Assembly: GCF_026241755.1 (NCBI RefSeq)
Contig: NZ_JAPJDA010000011.1
Location: 42,732 to 106,731 of the forward strand
Reading direction: 5' to 3'
From: Salinimicrobium profundisediminis
GTDB taxonomy: Bacteria > Bacteroidota > Bacteroidia > Flavobacteriales > Flavobacteriaceae
DNA length: 64,000 nucleotides
The translations under genes were made by a program, and so were the position numbers. How positions within the stretch are numbered: position 1 is the first letter of the stretch; every line of letters starts with the position of its first letter. Of the stretch, positions 37,005 to 46,298 are shown piece by piece. The notes under the pieces are model-generated. The model was not told the origin of the DNA and made no database searches. It saw only the letters and a program-made list of their open reading frames with translations.

Positions 37005-38345
37005 ATGTTGTCCTATAACCTCACCACCAGCCCCGGAACAAACAGGCTGACAGGTAAACACCCAGGTGCTATTATTTTTTGGGGAATTGCGCTGCTGGTT
37101 ATCCCGCTGTGGATGCTCTCCTATCCCGAAACTACGGTAAAGCACAATGCCACTCCTTTTCTTGTATATGCAAGTCAGTTATTTTCCCTCACCGGCTTTG
37201 CGTTGCTTGCCCTCAGCTTAATATTAACTTGCCGGTTAACATTCCTCGAAAACTGGTTTGGAGGCCTTGACAAGGTGTACAAAATGCACCGCACCACAGG
37301 GAAATTTGCCTTCTTTTTGATCCTGGCGCATCCAATTTTCCTCGCGCTTAGGTGGATTCCAACCGATGTTTCCAAAGCCCTCTGGTACCTGTTCCCCCTT
37401 CACCGCCGCATGGAAATTGACCTTGGCAGCTGGTCGCTTTGGGGAATGATCTTACTTGTAATCTTTACCCTGGTTGTAAAGATCCCGTATGATAAATGGA
37501 AGATCTCCCATAAGTTCATGGGTTTTTTCTTTATTTTAGGAGTAGCGCATATCTTCTTTCAGGGGATCTTTTTTTCTGAAAATCCTGCTCTTGGAATTTA
37601 TATGGGACTGCTGTCAGTTGGTGGCATTTCGGCCTGGTTGTACAAGTCGGTTTTATTCGATCTTGTAAAAAAGAAAAGTCTGTATTCAGTCACGGGAGTC
37701 CGGTATTTAAACAACTATATTGTAGAAATTGAACTTCAGCCAAAAAAGAAAAAAGATACTCATTTCCGGCCCGGGCAGTTTTACTTCTTTTCCTTTCTTT
37801 CTGAAGATATTTCGGCAGAGAGCCATCCTTTTACCATCTGCGATCACAGCCGGGACGGGAAAATATCGATCATGGTAAAATCTTTGGGAGATTACACCCA
37901 CCGGCTATATGCCCTAATCAAACCTAATACTCCGGCTTTACTTGAAGGCCCCTACGGTCGATTTAATTTTAAGACTGCCAGCAAACAGCAGGTTTGGCTG
38001 GGTGGCGGCGTGGGAATTGCTCCTTTTCTTAGCTGGGCCAACTACCTGCTTAGCCATCCCGATGATCCCCTGAGCGTAAAATTATATTATTGCGTGCAAA
38101 ATGCCGCCGCAGCGACACATATATCGACTTTTCAAGCCTTAGAAAAGAAAATGCCACATTTTCATGTGGAAGTGATCTCCCAGGAAACCGACGGCTACTT
38201 TCATCCCGAAAATCATCCTGAAATCCAAAACAGTGACATCTTTTTCTGCGGACCCAGGAACATGCGGAAGGCTGTTTGCAAAGAACTTAAAGCGCTCAAG
38301 ATCCCTAAAGCAAGAATACATTCTGAAGAATTTGATTTCGATTAA
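37005..38345 (+). CDS. Ferric-reductase-like membrane flavoprotein
   Basis: A 446-residue protein: an N-terminal ferric reductase-like membrane domain (about residues 20-215, about six helices, with haem-ligand candidates in MHRTTGKFAFFLILAHP and KISHKFMGFFFILGVAHIFF), then an FAD domain (FRPGQFYFFSF, HPFTICD, GPYGRFNF) and an NAD domain (WLGGGVGIAPFLSWANYL, IFFCGPRNMRK). It moves electrons from NAD(P)H across the inner membrane to ferric iron or another acceptor. It is monocistronic. A link to the iron-type TonB receptor is plausible, but the genes are 4.6 kb apart. Confidence 0.87.
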   Translation: MLSYNLTTSPGTNRLTGKHPGAIIFWGIALLVIPLWMLSYPETTVKHNATPFLVYASQLFSLTGFALLALSLILTCRLTFLENWFGGLDKVYKMHRTTGKFAFFLILAHPIFLALRWIPTDVSKALWYLFPLHRRMEIDLGSWSLWGMILLVIFTLVVKIPYDKWKISHKFMGFFFILGVAHIFFQGIFFSENPALGIYMGLLSVGGISAWLYKSVLFDLVKKKSLYSVTGVRYLNNYIVEIELQPKKKKDTHFRPGQFYFFSFLSEDISAESHPFTICDHSRDGKISIMVKSLGDYTHRLYALIKPNTPALLEGPYGRFNFKTASKQQVWLGGGVGIAPFLSWANYLLSHPDDPLSVKLYYCVQNAAAATHISTFQALEKKMPHFHVEVISQETDGYFHPENHPEIQNSDIFFCGPRNMRKAVCKELKALKIPKARIHSEEFDFD

Positions 38346-38506
38346 AAGTTGTCCTTTAAGATGATTTCTTGAAATACAGGAAAATTTGGCATCACCAAAA
38401 AGGCCGGGCAGGAACTTTACTTGAATTAATTCTGCATGTTTTTCATCTTTTAGCACCCTGAAAACTCTTCAAATTCAGCAGATTGATCTTATAAAAATTA
38501 CTTCTG

Positions 38507-38526
38507 AAAAATGCCATTTTTGACAC
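38507..38526. repeat. Dispersed palindrome copy, intergenic
   Basis: AAAAATG-C-CATTTTT followed by GACAC, 82 bp before the next start codon, so it is not placed as a terminator. Confidence 0.75.
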
Positions 38527-38607
38527 TCAATTCAGGAAAATATTTAAAAAAATTTTGCTCCTACATACCTGTATATTAATTACATTCACCTCTATAAATT
38601 TTGATGT

Positions 38608-39645
38608 ATGTCTTCAAAAATATTCAGGTCATTACTCATGTCGGCCTTACTCGTTTTTCTATTTTCCTGTTCAGAGGAGGATTCTTCCGCAGAAGAAGAA
38701 CAACCACCTAAAACTCCCGAAGAGACTGTAGACTCCTTTAATTACATCGCGCTACAGAACGATGGCACGCTGTATACCATTGGGAATAACACGGGCCAGG
38801 TGACCCAGACAGATAGAATTCCCGGGATAGAATTTAATACCATCTTTAATTCGGTTACCTCATCGGGATCAAAGATCTTTATCTATGAACACCGTTTTGA
38901 CCCTCCAAAAGGCATTCTTTATATTTACGATAAGCAATCGGGTAAAACTGTATCTGCCATTCTTGATTTTCCGGAAGAATTTGGAGAGAATACTGCATTG
39001 ATGTCTTTAGACTGGGATGAAGAAAACAAAAATCTTATAGGAATTACCAGAGAAGACCTGGATTTGCCCACCAGTGTTAAGCCTGTTAAAATGGTTAGAA
39101 TTGAACCGGATACTTTTAAGGTGACCACAACTTCTGAAGTTGATCTACATTCCATGGGCTATTCCAACGTGTATTCCACAAGCCTCATAGGTCAAAAAAT
39201 ATATGCCGTAACCCTCAAAAACAGCAATTGGGATCCCGATCTTCTGGAAATCGATCTTGAAAATGACGCTGTAGAAGTTCTTCCGTTCACGGGCCGGGAA
39301 GCCGGGATCACCAACCTTGGATACAGCGGGAATGGCCATACACTCTTCGGATTTTCACCAGTACCAAACTCCAATTTAATGGCAGAAGTGAGGCCGGTAA
39401 CTTTCAACGTGCAGGATGGTACAGTGAAGGAAATCTCTAAAGTTCCACGCATTTCAACCCTTAACTTTGCTCATAAAACTTTTTACAATAAAGAGGCAAA
39501 AGAATTTGCTGAACTGATAGGAGCTGATAATAAAAAACACCTTTTTAAGTACAGGCCTTCAACAGGTGAATATGAAATGATTGAAATTCCCGATCCTAAT
39601 AGTATTTTTTCGGTTGTAAACATCATTGGAGTTACAGAACTTTAA
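38608..39645 (+). CDS. Lipoprotein with probable beta-propeller fold
   Basis: A 345-residue lipoprotein (lipobox LFSCSEED) with an acidic linker. The mature part shows recurring units such as FNYIALQNDGTLYTIGNNTGQVT, PKGILYIYDKQSGKTVSAIL and PDLLEIDLENDAVEVLPFTG, spaced like propeller blades. It has no catalytic motif. It is likely a surface or periplasmic binding protein; the ligand is unknown. The gene stands alone. Confidence 0.75.
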   Translation: MSSKIFRSLLMSALLVFLFSCSEEDSSAEEEQPPKTPEETVDSFNYIALQNDGTLYTIGNNTGQVTQTDRIPGIEFNTIFNSVTSSGSKIFIYEHRFDPPKGILYIYDKQSGKTVSAILDFPEEFGENTALMSLDWDEENKNLIGITREDLDLPTSVKPVKMVRIEPDTFKVTTTSEVDLHSMGYSNVYSTSLIGQKIYAVTLKNSNWDPDLLEIDLENDAVEVLPFTGREAGITNLGYSGNGHTLFGFSPVPNSNLMAEVRPVTFNVQDGTVKEISKVPRISTLNFAHKTFYNKEAKEFAELIGADNKKHLFKYRPSTGEYEMIEIPDPNSIFSVVNIIGVTEL

Positions 39646-40036
39646 TGATCATTAGCTAATTTATCGCACACCACCCAAGCAGTTAAAATTCGGCTAAGGC
39701 CTACTTATGTCTACATTCTAAGCTTTTCTTCTGGCAATTATCAGGAGAGGCCTGGAATAGCTTCGGAATTTCATTAGCTCATAACTTGCTTTTAACCAGC
39801 TCATAAATTTTCACCTACCCCTAAAGAATTTCAAATTTTCTATCTATATTGTCGGAAATTTAACAGGACAATTTCTTCTGAAGATATTTCTAAAGATCCC
39901 TGTCCTGTCACCCGAAGAAACAGCACTCCCTACAGCTGTTAGACTTACGACTCTATGTGAATCTGCCGAATGAAAAAGGCCGATGATCTCCCTACAAGAG
40001 TTTTATGTAAGTCACCGACTTAAGAATGAAAAGATT
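39646..40036. other. Non-coding interval of ~390 bp
   Basis: No gene seen. It contains an 8-bp inverted repeat, ACAGGACA at 39863-39870 and TGTCCTGT at 39901-39908, and two CTCCCTACA words (near 39927 and 39989), a word also found upstream of the CsgG gene. Confidence 0.5.
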
Positions 40037-40531
40037 ATGATTTGGTTTAAGATTAAAAGGCTTGAAAAGCTCCTGGCCCACGGTGAGCTTTCAGATTTCA
40101 TTGCGTTTAAATATTTTTTGGCCCATCTTCTGCTTTTGGCCCTTTTGTACAACTTCCCAGCAAATTCTGTAGATGTTCCCGTATGGTCGCTATATCTAAA
40201 GCTAATCGTTGCTCTCACTGCGATCTCCTGGGGAATGGGAAAGACTTTCGAAATTAACCAGAATGGCGACGGCAAAGATTATCTAAAGCGCGTGATCTCG
40301 CTATCTCTTGTTGCCAGTCTTAAAACTATTGTTGCATTTTTTATTCTTGCCGCATTCATTGCTACAGCTACTCTTCTCGCTGCAAAAATGGGCTTTTATC
40401 TAACCGATTTCTGGAATCAGATTCTCTCTTTATTCATACATCTCCTTTTGATAGGAATTTATTATAAGATTCTGCTTAGCTCCTTCAGCCGTATTAATAC
40501 CGCCGTGAGTAAGCAACCAAAACCCCTCTAA
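40037..40531 (+). CDS. Integral membrane protein of unknown function
   Basis: A 164-residue protein with four predicted membrane segments (from FIAFKYFLAHLLLLALLYNF to LFIHLLLIGIYYKILLSSF). The frame is open 18 residues further up, but the Met of MIWFKIKRLEKLL gives a more usual start for a membrane protein. No family is recognised. It is followed after 43 bp by another small gene on the same strand. Confidence 0.6.
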   Translation: MIWFKIKRLEKLLAHGELSDFIAFKYFLAHLLLLALLYNFPANSVDVPVWSLYLKLIVALTAISWGMGKTFEINQNGDGKDYLKRVISLSLVASLKTIVAFFILAAFIATATLLAAKMGFYLTDFWNQILSLFIHLLLIGIYYKILLSSFSRINTAVSKQPKPL

Positions 40532-40574
40532 TCTACAACCATCAACCAAACCAGCATCAAACCTAATCACAGTT

Positions 40575-40826
40575 ATGAAAGCTATACAAAGAATTATAAT
40601 TTTCACCATTATCAGCCTGTCCGGAGTCAGCATGTTATTTACAGACTGGGAAAAATACGAGGCCACGCCCTGTGGAAAACCCCCGGTAGGAATGAGATCG
40701 GAAGTTTTGTCGGCAGGCAGCACATCACAGGATTCTATTGTAAATAAGTATCAGATTTGTCGCAGCAACAGCGAACTTGAGCTACTCTCACAATTTCGTC
40801 ATCGTAGGGCCCGGGCTATTCTTTAG
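40575..40826 (+). CDS. Short secreted protein, uncertain
   Basis: An 83-residue frame with a signal-like N-terminus (QRIIIFTIISLSGVSMLF) followed by a polar segment with two Cys. No family is recognised. Length and lack of a clear domain make it a weak call; it could be a short peptide or a remnant. Confidence 0.4.
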   Translation: MKAIQRIIIFTIISLSGVSMLFTDWEKYEATPCGKPPVGMRSEVLSAGSTSQDSIVNKYQICRSNSELELLSQFRHRRARAIL

Positions 40827-40950
40827 GCAATAAGCTTTTAAATAATTTTGCTGAAGAATAGCACTCTTCCTCAAAATTGTTCAATAAAGACTTTTTTAAT
40901 TTCTTCGGAAAAGATATTTTATGTGCGAGTAAAACCACTTCAGCTTACCT

Positions 40951-40971
40951 CTCAAAAATGGCATTTTTCAG
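40951..40971. repeat. Dispersed palindrome copy, intergenic
   Basis: CTCAAAAATG-G-CATTTTTCAG, in the gap between two plus-strand genes, 125 bp past the first. Confidence 0.75.
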
Positions 40972-41109
40972 CAGAGATTTTCCCGCTGCTTTAAGCGAGT
41001 TCCTTGCTTTTTAATAATAAAGTTATGTGAAGATGAACCAACTCCTCTCCTAATGCTCCTGAAATTTCCAAAAACCGCTTATCTTGCCTGCAAAAAATTA
41101 TAACCAACT

Positions 41110-41985
41110 ATGGCTTCAGGATTTTTTGCTCTTTTAGATGATATTGCCACTTTAATGGACGACGTTGCCATGATGTCTAAAGTCGCCGGAAAGAAAACTG
41201 CAGGAATCCTTGGTGACGACCTTGCGGTGAATGCCGAAAAGGCCTCCGGCTTCATGTCTTCCCGTGAATTGCCGGTGTTATGGGCAATCACAAAAGGCTC
41301 CTTTTTAAACAAGTTGATTATCCTGCCACTCGCCTTCTTGCTAAGCGCCTTTCTGCCAGCTGCAGTGACCGTAATTCTGATCATTGGCGGACTATATCTG
41401 GCATACGAAGGTGCAGAGAAAATTTATGAATATTTCTTTCCTCATGCTCATGAAACTGATACACCTAAACTCGAAAAACTTTCCGAAGAAGAGATTTTAA
41501 GGATCGAAAAAGAAAAAATCAAATCGGCCATTTTAACCGATTTTATACTTTCAGTAGAGATCGTCATTATTGCGTTGGGCAGTGTTACCAACGAAACTCT
41601 GGTCACGCAAATTCTTGTGGTTACCGTCATTGCTTTTATAGCTACCGTTGGCGTGTACGGTATTGTGGCCCTCATTGTAAGAATGGATGAATTTGGGGCA
41701 AAACTCATAGACCTTAATGATCGAAAAGACAGTATCTCAGACAAAATAGGAGGTTTTTTGGTTAGGGCACTGCCCAAGGTCATTAAAAGCCTTTCGATAA
41801 TTGGAACTATAGCTTTACTCCTGGTTTCAGGCGGAATTTTTGTTCATAACATTCATTTTATGCACGACCTTCTTCCCGGCTTACCGGGAATTCTGGTAGA
41901 GTTGCTCACAGGCCTGGCCGTTGGGATCTTAATGTTGTTGATCATAAAATCGGCCACCGGCGTCTGGAAGAAATTTGCTCACTAA
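41110..41985 (+). CDS. DUF808 family inner-membrane protein (YedI-like)
   Basis: A 291-residue polytopic protein. The start MASGFFALLDDIATLMDDVA, followed by SKVAGKKTAGILGDDLAVNAE, and the GLYLAYEGAEKIYEYF segment are typical of DUF808. About five membrane segments. Function in the cell is unknown. Isolated gene with an AT-rich upstream gap of 283 bp. Confidence 0.88.
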   Translation: MASGFFALLDDIATLMDDVAMMSKVAGKKTAGILGDDLAVNAEKASGFMSSRELPVLWAITKGSFLNKLIILPLAFLLSAFLPAAVTVILIIGGLYLAYEGAEKIYEYFFPHAHETDTPKLEKLSEEEILRIEKEKIKSAILTDFILSVEIVIIALGSVTNETLVTQILVVTVIAFIATVGVYGIVALIVRMDEFGAKLIDLNDRKDSISDKIGGFLVRALPKVIKSLSIIGTIALLLVSGGIFVHNIHFMHDLLPGLPGILVELLTGLAVGILMLLIIKSATGVWKKFAH

Positions 41986-42015
41986 GCCGTGTTTTGTACC
42001 TTGCGGAAAATCCTC

Positions 42016-42036
42016 TTCAAAAGTGCCATTTTTGGA
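42016..42036. repeat. Dispersed palindrome copy, intergenic
   Basis: TTCAAAAGTG-C-CATTTTTGGAG, one mismatch in the core, 31 bp after the DUF808 stop. Confidence 0.65.
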
Positions 42037-42123
42037 GTACAAATGAACGAATTATTGATTTTTAGTTTAAATATTTAGGAGTAGCTGAACTGCTTCAGGT
42101 TAAGTTAAAATTCAGGAATAAAA

Positions 42124-42149
42124 AAAGGCTGCCAAAACCGGCAGCCTTT
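42124..42149 (-). terminator. Terminator of the DUF7282-like gene
   Basis: A 10-bp perfect stem (AAAGGCTGCC / GGCAGCCTTT) with a 6-nt loop and a T run on the minus strand, 20 bp past the stop. Confidence 0.82.
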
Positions 42150-42169
42150 CAATATTAGCAATTATTTTA

Positions 42170-43366
42170 CTATTCAAGAGTGATTGGAGTAACAATGATT
42201 CCGTCATCATCAAACAGAGGCAAATCAAGCCCGTTCATGTTGTCAAACTCATAGACTTCTTCAACTCCTGTGTCGTCATGCAGCATTACCCAAACGGTAT
42301 CTCCTGCAGCAACATTGGCATCTTCTTCAAAAGTCACTACAACATCGGTGTTGTCTCCGGCTTCAAGGTACACAGGTTCAGAAATAATTTCGGGAACCTG
42401 AGGTCCGTCTCCGGCTTCATTAGTAGCATGAACTACAACCCATCCATCCATATCAACATTGATGCTTTCAACAGTAATAGTGTTGTCAACAATAGGCTGG
42501 TCATTTACTGTAAGCATACCGCTCATTGGTGCTTCAGTCACATCATTAATTGTAATTGGGGTAACCACAATATCTCCATCTTTTGTAAGAGGACTGTCAA
42601 GTCCATTCTCTCCATCAAATTCATAAACACCCTCTTCCCCGGTATCTTCATGGAGCATTACCCATAAAACATCTCCGGCTTCAACAGTGCCGTCTTCTTT
42701 TAATGGCACTCCTACATTAGCATAGGCACCGGCTTCAAGATAAACAGGTTGCGAAATGATTTCAGGAACCTGAGGGCCGTCTCCGGCGTCATTAGATTCG
42801 TGGATCACCACATACCCATCCTCTTCAAGGGTAATAGATTCAACATAAACCACCCCATTCACTAGATCCTGGTCGGCAGCAGTAAGCAAAACATCATCAC
42901 CTTCTACAACTACAGTAAAGGGTACGGTTACAATATCTCCCTGTAAATCGGTAACAGGCGCATCAACACCGTTAACGGTATCAAATTCGTACACGCCGCT
43001 CTCCCCGTTATCTACGTGAAGCATTACCCATAGGGTTTCTCCATTTTGTACCTGCTCACCATCTTTTAATTCAATAGTCACATTAGTGGTAGGCCCATCA
43101 TCAATTTGTTTGGGAACAGAGATAATTCCAGGCACTACAGGTGCTCCGTTATTATCACGGTGAATTACCACCCATCCGTCTTCACTAATATTTACTGAAT
43201 TGATAGTTAAGGTACCATCCTGCACAGTTACCTGCTCATCTACAACAATAGCTCCGGTTGGTGGAAGATCGGGGTCTACCCCACCATCATCATCATCACT
43301 ACACGCCACTAATCCGAGACTTAGAATCATTGGCAACATTAAAAGATAAAATTTCTTTAATTTCAT
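42170..43366 (-). CDS. Lipoprotein with three DUF7282-like repeats
   Basis: A 398-residue lipoprotein (lipobox LVAC, then an Asp/Gly-rich linker) made of three copies of a roughly 115-residue unit. Each unit holds DGWVVIH or DGYVVIH, a phrase like GPQVPEIISEPVYLEAG, VWVMLH or LWVMLH, and YEFD followed by a V-T-PI/F strand. This is the pattern of DUF7282, best known from haloarchaeal surface proteins. The protein is very acidic. It is monocistronic with a strong terminator. Role unknown; likely surface-exposed. Confidence 0.8.
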   Translation of the reverse strand: MKLKKFYLLMLPMILSLGLVACSDDDDGGVDPDLPPTGAIVVDEQVTVQDGTLTINSVNISEDGWVVIHRDNNGAPVVPGIISVPKQIDDGPTTNVTIELKDGEQVQNGETLWVMLHVDNGESGVYEFDTVNGVDAPVTDLQGDIVTVPFTVVVEGDDVLLTAADQDLVNGVVYVESITLEEDGYVVIHESNDAGDGPQVPEIISQPVYLEAGAYANVGVPLKEDGTVEAGDVLWVMLHEDTGEEGVYEFDGENGLDSPLTKDGDIVVTPITINDVTEAPMSGMLTVNDQPIVDNTITVESINVDMDGWVVVHATNEAGDGPQVPEIISEPVYLEAGDNTDVVVTFEEDANVAAGDTVWVMLHDDTGVEEVYEFDNMNGLDLPLFDDDGIIVTPITLE

Positions 43367-43663
43367 AATAGCTCTTTTTTTAAGTTTTTTTCAAAGTACC
43401 CAGATAAGATTGCAATCCCCGTTAATGCTATGCTAAATACCCTCATAAAAACCCTAATTAATATTTCTTTAATAGTCTTCGGCTAAGCACCCCTACACTT
43501 TGCAATCCTGGCATGAGCATCTTTAAAAGTTCTTCGGAAAAGCTGTTCACTTTATACAAAAAAGACTGAAATATTAAACAAACTACAGTTTTTTACGAAA
43601 AAATACTTTTATAAATTTCTTTAATTGAAAATATTGAATATATTCACCAACTGTAAGCCATAC

Positions 43664-43765
43664 ATGAGCAATAAACAGTCCACATATAATCTATTTCTTT
43701 CCGCGACAGGGACTGTTGCCACGATGACTATTACTACAATGATTATGATTACCCCTTGGGGGTAG
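43664..43765 (+). CDS. Threonine-operon leader peptide
   Basis: A 33-codon frame upstream of thrA, too short for usual ORF calling. Its second half reads TGTVATMTITTMIMITPWG: of 19 codons, seven are Thr, three Met and three Ile, all products or end-products of the aspartate pathway. This is the design of thrL-type attenuation peptides. The start codon has no Shine-Dalgarno site, as normal in Bacteroidota; a later start is possible. The stop overlaps a stable hairpin (see next entry). Confidence 0.75.
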   Translation: MSNKQSTYNLFLSATGTVATMTITTMIMITPWG

Positions 43766-43812
43766 TGATCTAATATATTTCCGTCCGCATACCTTCTTGT
43801 TTTTAAACAAGA
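43730..43812 (+). promoter_or_regulatory. Candidate attenuator between leader peptide and thrA
   Basis: Competing pairings can be seen. The Thr-codon segment ATTACTAC (43730-43737) can pair with GTAGTGAT (43762-43769, one G-U). The overlapping ACCCC-TTG-GGGGT hairpin (43751-43763) excludes that pairing. An 8-bp hairpin TCTTGTTT/AAACAAGA follows at 43795-43812, without a long T run. An early stem pairs AACAGTCC (43674-43681) with GGACTGTT (43710-43717). Ribosome stalling at Thr codons would change which forms. Mechanism is inferred. Confidence 0.5.
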
Positions 43813-43847
43813 CACTAAATCATTTATAGTCTTAAAAATCCAACCTT

Positions 43848-46295
43848 ATGAATATCCTGAAATTCGGGGGCTCGTCTGTTGCCTCTTCGAAAAATATTAA
43901 ACTCGTTTCCAAGATTGTTCAAGATCATGTTAATACCGATAATACCATCGCTGTGTTTTCAGCTTTTGGCGGCGTCACCAATGAACTGCTGCAAATGGCC
44001 GAACTCGCCGCAAATGAAGACGCTTCCTATAAAGACCTGCTCGAAAAAAATGAAAAAAGACATCTTAATGTCGTCAAAGAATTAATCCAGGTAAAAGATC
44101 AAAGCCGGATCCTTGCCCGTGTAAAAAATGAATTTAACCGCCTGGAAACACTGTATGAAGGGGTTTACCTGCTAAATGAGCTATCTGATCGTACCCGACA
44201 CGTAATTTCGGGTTTTGGAGAAATTCTATCCTCGCTCATTATTGCTGAATACTTCCAAAGCCTGCAAGAAGACGTGCTGTTTGTTGACAGCCGGGAGCTT
44301 ATTGTTTGCAGAAATACCCAGGAGAAAATTCAGGTGAACTACGAAAAGACTTATAAAAACATCCAGGATCTCTTTAACCAAAATAAGGCAAAACTCTTTG
44401 TCGTGCCCGGCTTTGTAGCCCGCAATGAGCAAGGCGTTCCCAGCACCCTTGGCCGGGGCGGGTCAGATTTTACTGCAGCGATCTTTGCCGGTGCGCTCAA
44501 TTTGCAAACCCTGAAGGTTTACACCGATGTAGACGGAATGTATACCGCCAACCCCAGTATAGTGCCGCAGGCTTATGCTTTAAAGAACATCTCTTATGAA
44601 GAAGCCATGGAGCTTTCACATTTTGGTGCAAAAGTCTTATATCCTCCCACCCTTCAGCCACTTCTAAAGAATGAGATCAAGATCAATATCAAAAATACTT
44701 TTAAGCCTGAAGCAGCAGGCACCGTAATTTCTAAAGGATGTAAAGAAAACTTTAGATGGGTTACCGGCATCACTCATATTGACGCTGTAAAATTGATCAA
44801 TATTGAAGGCAGCGGAATGGTGGGAGTAGCCGGGTTTTCAAAACGCTGCTTCGAGGCATTATTCCACGTGAACATAAGTGTGGTCTTAATCACCCAGGCT
44901 TCTTCGGAACACAGCATTTGCCTTGCCCTAAAAGAGGATGAAGCCCAGGCTGCAAAAGATGCGCTCAATGAAGCTTTTGAGGTAGAGATACAGTCGGGAA
45001 AAATTAAAAGTGTGGAGATTGAAGATGATATCGCCATTGTTGCGCTGGTGGGCGACCGCATGAAGAGCCATCACGGGCTAAGCGGAAAAATGTTCAGTGC
45101 GCTGGGCAATAACAATATCAACATCAGGGCCATCGCGCAGGGCTCTTCAGAACGTAATATTTCAGCAGTAATCGCTAAAAAAGATGTTACCAAAGCCCTC
45201 AATGTGCTTCACGAACAATTCTTTGAAGTGCCTTCAAAAGAACTCAACCTCTTTATCACAGGGGTGGGCAATGTGGGTAGTAAACTGCTCAACCAGTTAA
45301 AGAACCAGGAAGCTTACCTCCTGGACAAACTTCGACTTAAAGTAAGGATCCTCGGCCTCTCCAACTCCAAAAAGATGGTTTTTGACGAGAACGGTCTGAA
45401 TCTCGAAAACTGGAAACAACTTCTTGATAACGGAGAAAAGGGTGACAAAAATGCCTTTTTTGAGCAGGTAAAATCCCTGAACCTTCGCAACAGCATTTTT
45501 GTGGATAACACAGCCAGTCCTGAGATTTCCTCGCTATATGACCATTACCTCTCCCACTCAATTTCGGTGGTGACCTGTAATAAAATTGCCTGTTCCCAGG
45601 AATTTAAGAGCTACTCAAGACTGCAGGATCTATCACGGGAATACGGCGCTTCTTTTTTATACGAAACCAACGTAGGTGCAGGCTTACCCATTATAGATAC
45701 GCTTAAGAACCTCGTGGCTTCGGGAGATAGAATCACTAAAATTCAGGCGGTGCTTTCGGGCAGCCTCAATTTTGTCTTTAATAATTATGACGCCACAGAA
45801 CCTTTTTACAAGGTGGTAGAAAAAGCGATGAAAGAAGGCTATACCGAACCCGATCCTACTATTGACCTTAGCGGGGTAGACGTGGCCCGAAAAATACTCA
45901 TCCTTTCCCGCGAAAGCGGACTCCAGATGGAACTTGAAGATATAGAGAATAAGAGTTTTCTTTCTAAAGAGAGTCTCGAAGCCGGTTCTAATGAAGAATT
46001 CTTTGAGATTTTAAAGAAAGACGAACCTAAGTTTAAAGAGATCTATGACAATGCCGCCCAGAACAATGCCCAGCTAAAATATGTGGCCCAGCTTGAAAAT
46101 GGCAAGGCCAGTGTAGGGCTGCAACAAGTTGGCCCCGAGCATCCATTCTATAATTTGAGCGGGAGTGACAACATTGTACTTTTCTTTACAGATCGCTACA
46201 GCCAGCAGCCATTGATCGTGAAGGGAGCAGGTGCCGGTGCAGATGTCACTGCCTCCGGGATCTTCGCCGACATCATAAGAATCGGAAAAAAATAG
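43848..46295 (+). CDS. thrA: Bifunctional aspartokinase / homoserine dehydrogenase
   Basis: An 815-residue fusion. The aspartokinase part (about 1-450) has KFGGSSVAS, LGRGGSDFTAAIFAGAL and two ACT regulatory segments (VKLINIEGSGMVGVAGF and IAIVALVGDRMKSHHGLSGK). The homoserine dehydrogenase part (about 460-815) has GVGNVGSKLL, VTCNKIA and NVGAGLPIIDTLKNLVASGD. It does the first and third steps from aspartate to threonine and methionine. It leads thrABC behind the leader peptide. A one-mismatch copy of the dispersed palindrome at 45444-45464 encodes DKNAFFE. Confidence 0.96.
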   Translation: MNILKFGGSSVASSKNIKLVSKIVQDHVNTDNTIAVFSAFGGVTNELLQMAELAANEDASYKDLLEKNEKRHLNVVKELIQVKDQSRILARVKNEFNRLETLYEGVYLLNELSDRTRHVISGFGEILSSLIIAEYFQSLQEDVLFVDSRELIVCRNTQEKIQVNYEKTYKNIQDLFNQNKAKLFVVPGFVARNEQGVPSTLGRGGSDFTAAIFAGALNLQTLKVYTDVDGMYTANPSIVPQAYALKNISYEEAMELSHFGAKVLYPPTLQPLLKNEIKINIKNTFKPEAAGTVISKGCKENFRWVTGITHIDAVKLINIEGSGMVGVAGFSKRCFEALFHVNISVVLITQASSEHSICLALKEDEAQAAKDALNEAFEVEIQSGKIKSVEIEDDIAIVALVGDRMKSHHGLSGKMFSALGNNNINIRAIAQGSSERNISAVIAKKDVTKALNVLHEQFFEVPSKELNLFITGVGNVGSKLLNQLKNQEAYLLDKLRLKVRILGLSNSKKMVFDENGLNLENWKQLLDNGEKGDKNAFFEQVKSLNLRNSIFVDNTASPEISSLYDHYLSHSISVVTCNKIACSQEFKSYSRLQDLSREYGASFLYETNVGAGLPIIDTLKNLVASGDRITKIQAVLSGSLNFVFNNYDATEPFYKVVEKAMKEGYTEPDPTIDLSGVDVARKILILSRESGLQMELEDIENKSFLSKESLEAGSNEEFFEILKKDEPKFKEIYDNAAQNNAQLKYVAQLENGKASVGLQQVGPEHPFYNLSGSDNIVLFFTDRYSQQPLIVKGAGAGADVTASGIFADIIRIGKK

Positions 46296-46298
46296 GCG

